Below are positions 57,843 through 64,000 of a stretch of 64,000 bases of DNA, one piece after another. Origin of the DNA: Citrobacter youngae ATCC 29220 (GTDB taxonomy: Bacteria > Pseudomonadota > Gammaproteobacteria > Enterobacterales > Enterobacteriaceae); the NCBI RefSeq assembly GCF_000155975.1, contig NZ_GG730302.1, positions 88,599 to 152,598 on the forward strand. Direction: 5' to 3'. Positions within the stretch are counted from its first letter, which is position 1. Each line of letters starts with the position of its first letter. Made by a program: the position numbers and the translations under genes. Below the pieces are notes generated by a model. It was not told where the DNA came from. It ran no database searches and saw only the letters and a program-made list of their open reading frames with translations.

Positions 57843-59327
57843 TTAATCCTCTCGGGCAAAAAGTGCCTCAATAAAATCGTCCGCTTTAAACGGACGCAAA
57901 TCCTCGATACGTTCGCCCACACCAATATAGCGGATAGGGATGCCAAACTGATCGGCAACCGAGAAGATGACCCCGCCCTTCGCCGTACCGTCCAGCTTGG
58001 TCAGGGTGATACCGGTTAAGCCCACCGCTTCATGGAACAGTTTGGCCTGGCTTATCGCATTCTGCCCGGTGCTGGCGTCGATAGTCAGCATAACTTCATG
58101 CGGCGCATCTTCGTCCAGCTTCTTCATAACGCGAACGATTTTTTTCAATTCTTCCATCAGGTGCGATTTATTCTGCAAGCGCCCTGCGGTATCAGCGATC
58201 AGCACGTCTACGTTACGCGCTTTCGCCGCCTGGATAGCATCAAAGATAACGGACGCGGAATCCGCGCCGGTATGCTGAGCAATCACCGGGATACTGTTAC
58301 GCTGGCCCCAGACCTGCAGCTGCTCTACCGCCGCCGCACGGAAGGTATCGCCCGCCGCCAGCATCACCGATTTACCCTGCTGTTCAAACTGACGCGCCAG
58401 CTTACCAATGGTGGTGGTTTTACCCACGCCGTTGACGCCCACCATTAAGATAACAAATGGCGTTTTACCCTCGACGTTCAGCGGCTCATCGACCTTCGCC
58501 AGAATCTCGCCCATCTCATCTTTCAGCAGGCCATACAGCGCTTCCGCGTCTTTGAGCTGCTTACGGCTGGCGCCTTCCGTCAGATTCGCAATAATCTTGC
58601 GGGTCGTTTCTACGCCTACGTCGGCGATCAGCAACTGTTCTTCAAGCTCTTCAAACAGATCATCGTCGATCTTTTTACCACGGAACAGACTGATAAATCC
58701 GGAACCGAGGTTTTCTTTTGTTTTCAGCAGGCTGCGTTTCAGACGCGCAAAGAAACCTTCTTTGGTTGGTTTTTCCTGCTCCTGGACAACCTCTTCTGCT
58801 GCTGGCTCTTCTACCGGCACCACCATGACGGCTTCTTCTGCAGCCTCGGCGGCCAGAGCCTGCGCTTCCAGCTCTTCATCGGTCAGCTGCGGTTCGTTTT
58901 CGGCTTCTTCTTCGACCGCCTCGACGATTTCCACGGTTTCCGCTTCGGCCTGCCACTCTTCGGCAGAAACCGCTTCGGTTTTCACCTCTTCCGGCAGCGG
59001 CAATTCTTCGTGTTCGATCGCCGCCGCTGGCGTTTCCACCACGGGTTCATCGTCCGGTTGCTGTTGTTCAGCAACGGGTTCTTCTTCCGGCTGCAGTTTT
59101 TCAATTTCCGCAACCTGTTCAGTGACTTCAACAACTTCAGCAGCAAAGGCTTCCGTTTGTGCCTCGCTACGGGTTTCCTCGGCGCGCGGCTGTTCGTCAA
59201 CGACGGTATTTTCTTCAGCAACCGGTTGTTGTTCTTCGTTTTTTAGTTCTGTCTCGTTTTCCGGCGCCTGCTCTTTTTGACCAAAGCCCAGCCAGGAAAA
59301 AAAGCCACGTTTTTTCTCTTTCGCCAT
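57843..59327 (-). CDS. ftsY: Signal recognition particle receptor FtsY
   Basis: FtsY docks ribosome-SRP complexes at the membrane and pairs its GTPase with that of Ffh. The 494 aa protein begins with a short basic membrane-targeting stretch (MAKEKKRGFFSWLGFG). A very acidic A domain of about 180 residues, rich in Glu, Ala and Val repeats, comes next. The NG GTPase follows, with G1 GVNGVGKTTTIGKLA, DTFRAAAVEQL, the DTAGR motif and TKLDGTAKGG. The A domain length differs slightly from K-12 (497 aa total), as expected for this variable region. Confidence 0.98.
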   Translation of the reverse strand: MAKEKKRGFFSWLGFGQKEQAPENETELKNEEQQPVAEENTVVDEQPRAEETRSEAQTEAFAAEVVEVTEQVAEIEKLQPEEEPVAEQQQPDDEPVVETPAAAIEHEELPLPEEVKTEAVSAEEWQAEAETVEIVEAVEEEAENEPQLTDEELEAQALAAEAAEEAVMVVPVEEPAAEEVVQEQEKPTKEGFFARLKRSLLKTKENLGSGFISLFRGKKIDDDLFEELEEQLLIADVGVETTRKIIANLTEGASRKQLKDAEALYGLLKDEMGEILAKVDEPLNVEGKTPFVILMVGVNGVGKTTTIGKLARQFEQQGKSVMLAAGDTFRAAAVEQLQVWGQRNSIPVIAQHTGADSASVIFDAIQAAKARNVDVLIADTAGRLQNKSHLMEELKKIVRVMKKLDEDAPHEVMLTIDASTGQNAISQAKLFHEAVGLTGITLTKLDGTAKGGVIFSVADQFGIPIRYIGVGERIEDLRPFKADDFIEALFARED

Positions 59328-59415
59328 TTGCGACTACACTCCCCCGCTGTTGCTTCATGGCACAGCGTCAACGCTATGTACATAGCAGCTAAAAAAATGA
59401 TGAAATAGTCTATCA

Positions 59416-59544
59416 CTTATACCCAATGAATTTCGAGTTACGTCAAGGCGGCAAGCGCACGAATCCCGATGAGCTTACTTTTAGTAAGTGATTCGGGTGA
59501 GTAAGTGCAGCCAACGAAGAGGTAACTTGAAAGGCGACGGGTTA
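59416..59544. repeat. ERIC-type repeat between ftsY and rsmD
   Basis: This element of about 129 bases has terminal inverted repeats (TTATACCC at one end, GGGTTAAC at the other). An inner hairpin ACGAATCCCGATGAGCTTAC...AAGTGATTCGGGTGAGTAAG is close to the ERIC core. It sits in the divergent ftsY-rsmD gap, so both promoters must lie in or beside it. Confidence 0.8.
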
Positions 59545-59603
59545 ACTTAACTCACATCACCGCCTGGAATGACACGTCAGCAGCGGATTGAGCAATAATT
59601 GAA

Positions 59604-60200
59604 ATGAAAAAAACGAATCACTCAGGTAGCGGCCAGATCCGCATTATTGGCGGGCAATGGCGTGGCCGTAAACTCCCGGTTCCGGACAGCCCCGGCCTGC
59701 GCCCGACCACCGACCGCGTGCGCGAAACGTTGTTTAACTGGCTGGCCCCGGTAATGGTCGATGCCCGTTGCCTGGACTGTTTCGCCGGTAGCGGTGCGCT
59801 AGGGCTGGAAGCGCTCTCCCGCTATGCGGCAGACGCCACGCTTCTGGAGATGGATCGCGCGGTATCGCAGCAGCTACAAAAGAATCTCGCCACGCTGAAG
59901 GCAAATCATGCCCGCGTCGTCAATACCAATACGCTGGCGTTTCTGGCCCAGACGGGTACGCCGCATAACGTGGTGTTTGTTGATCCGCCGTTTCGCAAAG
60001 GATTACTGGAAGAAACATTAACCCTTCTGGAAACCCATGGCTGGCTGGCAGATGAAGCGTATATCTACGTTGAAAGCGAAGTCGAAAATGGCCTGCCGCC
60101 GGTTCCGGTAAACTGGACGCTATACCGTGAGAAAGTCGCCGGACAGGTCGCCTATCGCCTGTATCAACGTGAAGCACAAGGAGAGCATGATGCTGATTAA
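59604..60200 (+). CDS. rsmD: 16S rRNA m2G966 methyltransferase RsmD
   Basis: RsmD methylates G966 of 16S rRNA in the assembled 30S particle. The 198 aa class I methyltransferase shows the SAM motif LDCFAGSGALGLEALSRYA near residue 55 and the catalytic VFVDPPFRKGLLEE motif near 128. It is divergent from ftsY and its 3' end overlaps yhhL by 14 bases. Confidence 0.97.
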   Translation: MKKTNHSGSGQIRIIGGQWRGRKLPVPDSPGLRPTTDRVRETLFNWLAPVMVDARCLDCFAGSGALGLEALSRYAADATLLEMDRAVSQQLQKNLATLKANHARVVNTNTLAFLAQTGTPHNVVFVDPPFRKGLLEETLTLLETHGWLADEAYIYVESEVENGLPPVPVNWTLYREKVAGQVAYRLYQREAQGEHDAD

Positions 60201-60465
60201 CCTGGGACGCCTGCTGATGCTGTGCGTCTGGGCCTTTTTACTACTGAATATTTTCCACCCCTTTCCACGCCCGCTTAACATCTTCGTTAACGTCGCACTG
60301 ATATTTATGGTGCTGATGCATGGCATGCAGCTGGCGCTGTTAAAAAGCACCATGCCTAAAGACGGCCCGCAGATGACCAGCGGGGAGAAAATCCGCATTT
60401 TCCTGTTCGGCGTCTTTGAGCTGCTGGTCTGGCAGAAGAAGATTAAAGATCAGTTGAAGAAGTAA
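60187..60465 (+). CDS. yhhL: DUF1145 inner-membrane protein YhhL
   Basis: This 92 aa protein of the YhhL family has two predicted membrane helices (LLMLCVWAFLLLNIF and LNIFVNVALIFMVLMHGMQ) and a basic C-terminal end. The start at 60187 (MMLINLGRLL) is preceded by AAGGAG inside the end of rsmD, so translation is coupled. The open frame back to 60127 is part of rsmD. Function unknown. Confidence 0.93.
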   Translation: MMLINLGRLLMLCVWAFLLLNIFHPFPRPLNIFVNVALIFMVLMHGMQLALLKSTMPKDGPQMTSGEKIRIFLFGVFELLVWQKKIKDQLKK

Positions 60466-60477
60466 CTGCGATCTGTT

Positions 60478-60512
60478 CGCCCGGCGGCGCGTTGCGGGCC
60501 GGGCCTGTAAAA
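60478..60512. repeat. REP-like palindrome after yhhL
   Basis: CGCCCGGCGGCGCGTTGCGG then GCCGGGCCTGTAAAA is a degenerate REP between convergent yhhL and the accessory immunity-like gene. Confidence 0.6.
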
Positions 60513-60517
60513 CGTCA

Positions 60518-61028
60518 TCACGGTGGTAATATACCGTCCAGTTGATCTTTCAGTTTTGGTATATCTTTACTGGCTCTTGTTTTCCGCAGGTGTTTCACCT
60601 GCTCACAAATCTCTTCGGTCCGGGTGTAATAGGTGCCAGACGTCGGGCCTGGACGCACACATAAGACATAGTTGGTGCCAAGAGGATAAAAAATGACAAT
60701 AAAAGAGAGGATATTACCAATAACAAATCCTACCCCCGCGACGTGGAAAACAATGGTAAATGTCCTGTCGAAGAATTTTGGCGGCTGCATGCTTTTCGCA
60801 AAAGCCAGGTAGGCAATGCCCAAAGTAAAGCAACCCGTCACCGGAATCATGAAAAACATGCAAAATGAACCCCAGAAAAAATAGACGATGCTTCTGGATT
60901 CAATGAGATCGGTGAGATCCGGTACGCTGGCAATATACTCCACCCAAGTCCCCCCCCCCCAAAATGAATATACAGAGAAATAAGTTGCATCTCTTCTTAA
61001 TATTCACCAGATTAATATTATGTTTCAT
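60518..61028 (-). CDS. Probable membrane immunity protein, frame broken at a G11 tract
   Basis: Two minus-strand frames together look like one gene. The first starts at ATG 61028, one base after the effector stop, and reads MKHNINLVNIKKRC then a hydrophobic LFLCIFILGGG. It then meets 11 G (60950-60960) and goes out of frame. The second, open from the tract to 60518, reads TWVEYIASVPDL, then two strong membrane helices (VYFFWGSFCMFFMIPVTGC and VGFVIGNILSFIVIFYPLG), then a polar tail. One G fewer would fuse them into 169 aa with three helices. As written, only a GTG at 60943 starts the second part (141 aa). It resembles small membrane immunity proteins (DUF1240-like, from memory). Confidence 0.7.
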
Positions 61029-61029
61029 G

Positions 61030-61911
61030 TCAATAATTTCCGCCGTAAAGGGAGCTTCTGTACCCCAGTCGTTGGATGTTCCACTCTTCGATTCTTTGCC
61101 GTTCTTTAAGTCCCTCACGAATACACGCTATAACTTTATCTGATAGCTCATATTTTTCGTCCACTTCATTCAGTGTCTTAGCAATAATAAAACCTAATAC
61201 AACGACACCGACAATTTCTCCCCAAACCGGAACGGCGGCGCTAGAGAACAATAGAGGTACAGCTAACCCAAGAGCACTACCCACTGATTGCGAGACAAAA
61301 ATACTTACAATCACCTTCGCCACATCCATCGTCACATTGCCCAGCAATGCGGCGACGTCATGTTCTGATTTAAAGGCCAGCTCGATCAACCGCCAGCATG
61401 CGGAAAACCAGATGCAGAATCTGGCCCCTGACATTATGCCATTTCGAAACCCGGCGCTGCCTATACCCACCTCAAGTACCTTTGGATGATTAATCCGGTA
61501 ACGGGTTCCGTTAAGAGTGCGCCGTAAAGAAGGATAGCCAGTAATCTTCACATACACCTTTCCCTGATAAGCATACTGCGTTGCTTTTATCCCAAGGCCT
61601 TTTAAGGTGAAGACAATTTTTCCAGCCTGCTGATAAGAAAAAAGCTTCGACAGCTTTTTAGTCGCATCAGCCGCATCTTTGAAATTACCGGCATAATTCG
61701 TCGAAAAACTGACGGGTTTGCTGCCCAGAAAATCATCAATCACGCCCTGCGCCTCTTCAAGCGTTAGCAACATAATGTGTTGTGTATTGCTATGCAGATT
61801 ATTTTTCAGCGCTCTGATTTCGTTCTCAATACGCTGATTACGTTGCCAGTTATTTCCTCTAAGAATATCTTCACGGTGATTTTTTATCCAGTCATAATAC
61901 CTTTCCATCAT
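61030..61911 (-). CDS. Putative membrane-acting T6SS effector
   Basis: This 293 aa protein is not a family I can name. Residues 1-150 are polar and charged. From about 157 to 247 there are hydrophobic, Gly/Ala-rich segments (CIWFSACWRLIELAF, VIVSIFVSQSVGSALGLAVP, GEIVGVVVLGFIIAKTL), as in pore-forming toxins. A charged tail follows. It starts 6 bases after the hcp stop and ends one base before a small membrane protein gene. An hcp, effector, immunity order is typical of T6SS cargo operons. It could instead be a membrane-perturbing toxin of another kind. Confidence 0.65.
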   Translation of the reverse strand: MMERYYDWIKNHREDILRGNNWQRNQRIENEIRALKNNLHSNTQHIMLLTLEEAQGVIDDFLGSKPVSFSTNYAGNFKDAADATKKLSKLFSYQQAGKIVFTLKGLGIKATQYAYQGKVYVKITGYPSLRRTLNGTRYRINHPKVLEVGIGSAGFRNGIMSGARFCIWFSACWRLIELAFKSEHDVAALLGNVTMDVAKVIVSIFVSQSVGSALGLAVPLLFSSAAVPVWGEIVGVVVLGFIIAKTLNEVDEKYELSDKVIACIREGLKERQRIEEWNIQRLGYRSSLYGGNY

Positions 61912-61917
61912 TACTCC

Positions 61918-62397
61918 TTAATAAATCCGCTCATCCCAAAGGCTGTATGCGCTGGTTCCCGCCATGATGTGCTCCCAGGTAATTGACTCATACGAAAGCT
62001 CAATGATTTCTTCTGGCTGACCCGCACTGTCATCAATAATATGAGGTACCTGTAAATGAATGCTGGATATTCTGGCATTGATAAGTTTTATTGTGTAATA
62101 ACGCTCGTTTAAACCTGCCGGATTCGTGCGATAGAAGCTAAATTCACCGTTCAATATTTCATTGTCTGTTATGGCTTTCCCTAATAACGGCGAGGATTTA
62201 TCTACCGGCTTTATAAACGTCAAACATTGATGGTTCACATTTTGTATCCGGCTCATGCCATGATTAACTGTCATTACCATTATCTGATCGCGATGGGCGG
62301 GTTGTGATTTATTTCCTATCGAATTTACCGATGCGCATCCAGCAGAAATCAATCCCTGCGCCAGCCCATTCAGGGTCAACCATATTGTATTCGCCAT
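61918..62397 (-). CDS. hcp: Orphan Hcp-family T6SS tube protein
   Basis: This 159 aa Hcp-like protein has the usual single-domain length. It begins MANTIWLTLNGLAQGLISAG and keeps the Hcp blocks GEFSFYRTNPAGLNERYYTIKLINARISSI and ELSYESITWEH, parallel to the N-terminal half of the Hcp-HNH fusion at 37.05 kb. Hcp hexamers form the inner tube and chaperone small effectors. It is the first gene of a three-gene minus-strand set with no T6SS structural genes around it. It is inserted between yhhL and yhhM, adjacent in K-12. Confidence 0.85.
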   Translation of the reverse strand: MANTIWLTLNGLAQGLISAGCASVNSIGNKSQPAHRDQIMVMTVNHGMSRIQNVNHQCLTFIKPVDKSSPLLGKAITDNEILNGEFSFYRTNPAGLNERYYTIKLINARISSIHLQVPHIIDDSAGQPEEIIELSYESITWEHIMAGTSAYSLWDERIY

Positions 62398-62637
62398 ATA
62401 AATCCCTTAGCCATTTAAGATTACATGTTTATATGCCTGTAATAACATTTAAATAATAGGATAGTGAAAAATTCATAGTAGAATAGTGATACGTTCGATA
62501 TTTTAGCCACACAAAAAAATATAATAAAAATGGCATTAGTTCAGAAAAAACAAATAACAGCTATACTTGAATAGTATTATATATTTCAGTTGAATTTATT
62601 GTCGGCACTGGCGAGATAAACACAGTGCCGATCGGCG

Positions 62638-62997
62638 TTATTGCCCTGGCTTAAACTCCTCAAAACGCGAACCTTTGTAACTCAGCGTGCCTTTGTCTCC
62701 GACCGTCAACGCGTGATACTGCTGGGCATCCAGACGAAACGTCTGCTCCAGGCCGCCGCTTTGCGGCTTAAAGCTGGCTTCATAACGCATGCTGGTTCCT
62801 GCCGGGCTCACTTCCTGCTGGCGCGAACGCCGATCGTTAAGCGGCTTTTCCCGCTTATTACTCACCACCACCAGCTTTTGCATCAGGGGGGCTGCATCAT
62901 TATCCGCTTTTTCACGCCGCTGCTGGACAAAGCGAAACGACGCGACAACAACGATTAACACAATGATAATAATGAAAAAAAGTGGCGGCTTGCTCAT
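62638..62997 (-). CDS. yhhM: DUF2500 membrane-anchored protein YhhM
   Basis: This 119 aa protein has one N-terminal membrane helix (LFFIIIIVLIVVVASFRFV) and a small beta-rich soluble domain (the RYEASFKPQSGGLEQTFRL segment, then GDKGTLSYKGSRFEEF). It is the YhhM family and its function is unknown. A hairpin (CGGCACTG...CAGTGCCG, 62604-62631) lies just past the stop and may end its transcript. Confidence 0.94.
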   Translation of the reverse strand: MSKPPLFFIIIIVLIVVVASFRFVQQRREKADNDAAPLMQKLVVVSNKREKPLNDRRSRQQEVSPAGTSMRYEASFKPQSGGLEQTFRLDAQQYHALTVGDKGTLSYKGSRFEEFKPGQ

Positions 62998-63138
62998 ATT
63001 ATTAACCCATCAGAAAATGCGGAAATAAGCATACCCTGCCTGTTATGGTGTTGTCATCAGGCGGTGTCGACCTCTACACTGAACAGTAGAGCCGTAGGCA
63101 CCCCGCTTACGAAAAAATAACGAATTCAAGGAACTAAG

Positions 63139-63765
63139 ATGCTTTGGTCGTTTATCGCTGTCTGCCTTTCCGCATGGTTGTTCGTGGATGCTTCCTATCG
63201 TGGGCCCGCCTGGCAACGCTGGGTCTTTAAACCCCTAACGCTACTCCTGCTGGCGCTGCTGGCCTGGCAGGCACCAATGTTTAACGCCATCAGCTATCTG
63301 GTGCTGGCTGGCCTTCTTGCCTCGCTGCTGGGCGATGCGCTGACGCTGTTGCCGCGCCAGCGTCTGCTCTATGCCGTGGGAGCATTTTTCCTCTCACACC
63401 TGCTGTATACCATCTACTTCGCCAGCCAAATGACGCTGTCGTTTTTCTGGCCTTTGCCATTGGTATTGATAGTGCTGGGGGCATTGCTGATCGCCATCAT
63501 CTGGACGCGACTGGAAGAGCTGCGTTTAGCTATCTGTACTTTTATCGGCATCACTCTGATGATGGTCTGGATGGCGGGCGAGCTGTGGTTCTTCCGTCCC
63601 ACCGGTCCGGCGCTGTCGGCATTCCTGGGCGCCTCATTGCTGTTCATCGGCAATTTTGTCTGGCTGGGTAGCCATTATCGCCACCGCTTCCGCGCCGACA
63701 ACGCTATTGCCGCAGCCTGCTACTTCGCCGGACATTTCCTGATTGTTCGTTCGCTGTATCTCTAA
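63139..63765 (+). CDS. yhhN: TMEM86/lysoplasmalogenase-like membrane protein YhhN
   Basis: This 208 aa very hydrophobic protein, with about seven or eight membrane helices, is of the YhhN/TMEM86 family. The eukaryotic members hydrolyse the vinyl-ether bond of lysoplasmalogens; the bacterial substrate is not settled. The LGDALTLLP segment near residue 64 carries the conserved GD. It is divergent from yhhM and followed by the zntA promoter. Confidence 0.94.
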   Translation: MLWSFIAVCLSAWLFVDASYRGPAWQRWVFKPLTLLLLALLAWQAPMFNAISYLVLAGLLASLLGDALTLLPRQRLLYAVGAFFLSHLLYTIYFASQMTLSFFWPLPLVLIVLGALLIAIIWTRLEELRLAICTFIGITLMMVWMAGELWFFRPTGPALSAFLGASLLFIGNFVWLGSHYRHRFRADNAIAAACYFAGHFLIVRSLYL

Positions 63766-63771
63766 TATCGC

Positions 63772-63803
63772 TTGACTCTGGAGTCGACTCCAGAGTGTAT
63801 CCT
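63772..63803 (+). promoter_or_regulatory. ZntR-type promoter of zntA
   Basis: A -35 TTGACT (63772-63777) and a -10 TATCCT (63798-63803) are 20 bases apart. The spacer region holds a perfect 22-base palindrome with arms ACTCTGGAGTC and GACTCCAGAGT (63775-63796). The over-long spacer is the signature of MerR-family activators; ZntR binds here in E. coli and turns on zntA when zinc, cadmium or lead is high. Confidence 0.92.
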
Positions 63804-63840
63804 CCGGTTAAGACGAAATGATTATTAACCGGAGGATGCC

Positions 63841-64000
63841 ATGTCGACACCCGATACCCGTGGCAAAAAAGCCCCACAATTCTCTTCTTTCAAGCCCGCG
63901 CCTGCCCCACAAAAGGCCGATGACTGCTGCTGCGAAGGAAGTTGCTCCACCCCACCACCCGTATCCGAAAGCGTAATGGGCACCCGCTATTCCTGGAAAG
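63841..64000 (+). CDS. zntA: Zn/Cd/Pb-exporting P-type ATPase ZntA, N-terminus (cut by window edge)
   Basis: These are the first 53 codons of the inner-membrane metal pump. The start is MSTPDTRGKKAPQFSSFKPA, followed by a Cys-rich metal-binding segment (DDCCCEGSCSTPPP) and the GTRYSWK lead-in to the heavy-metal-associated domain. A strong ribosome site (GGAGGATGCC) precedes the ATG. The ATPase domains lie beyond the window. Confidence 0.95.
   Translation, partial: MSTPDTRGKKAPQFSSFKPAPAPQKADDCCCEGSCSTPPPVSESVMGTRYSWK

Noticed and set aside
58408-59280. A 290-codon open frame on the plus strand, very rich in serine
   Set aside because: It is the complement of the acidic A domain and GTPase of ftsY. 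Its composition is that of an antisense shadow (Glu codons read backwards as Ser/Phe), and it has no start signals.

Overview
The window is a piece of enterobacterial chromosome. Almost every gene is recognisable as an orthologue of the Escherichia coli K-12 feoB-to-zntA segment, in the same order. The divergence from K-12, the abundant REP/BIME and ERIC-type intergenic repeats, and the accessory genes at known insertion points suggest a close relative such as Citrobacter. The genus is an inference from memory and not a database result. No tRNA, rRNA, insertion sequence, prophage or CRISPR array was seen.

Layout. 1-2.05 kb: end of feoB, feoC and rpnA (yhgA). 2.1-5.9 kb: bioH (minus), gntX, nfuA and gntT. 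6-13.9 kb: maltose utilisation, with malPQ (minus) divergent from malT. 13.9-17.7 kb: glpEGR (minus) divergent from glpD. 17.9-28.6 kb: glgBXCAP and asd, all minus. 28.8-35.9 kb: yhgN, gntKU, gntR, yhhW, yhhX, the sRNA RyhB and yhhY. 35.9-39.3 kb: an accessory block. 39.4-46.6 kb: ggt, yhhA and ugpBAECQ. 46.9-47.7 kb: two unrecognised small genes. 47.8-54.7 kb: livKHMGF, panM and livJ. 55-59.3 kb: rpoH and ftsYEX. 59.6-64 kb: rsmD, yhhL, a second accessory block, yhhM, yhhN and the start of zntA.

The core genes are ordinary metabolism and housekeeping: iron uptake, gluconate, maltodextrin, glycerol-3-phosphate, glycogen, branched-chain amino acid transport, the heat-shock sigma factor, cell division and signal recognition. 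Several textbook control sites are visible: GntR operators at gntT and gntK, a CRP site at malT, GlpR-like operators at glpD, a Fur box at ryhB, a sigma-E promoter with a DnaA box at rpoH, and a ZntR palindrome at zntA.

The most interesting content is two orphan type VI secretion (T6SS) cargo modules, with no T6SS structural genes nearby. The first (37.0-39.3 kb) is a YhhZ-like protein with an N-terminal Hcp domain and a C-terminal HNH nuclease, followed by a probable immunity gene and two unknown small ORFs in sharply AT-rich DNA. The second (60.5-62.4 kb, minus) is a free-standing Hcp, a probable membrane-acting effector and a small membrane protein that is the likely immunity factor. The immunity reading frame is broken exactly at a run of 11 G. 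One G fewer would restore a 169-residue protein with three membrane helices, starting one base after the effector stop codon. This could be a phase-variable immunity gene, a fixed frameshift or a sequence error. Also notable are a candidate internally initiated C-terminal product in rpnA, a small secreted protein behind a possible Fur box, and a triple tandem BIME.
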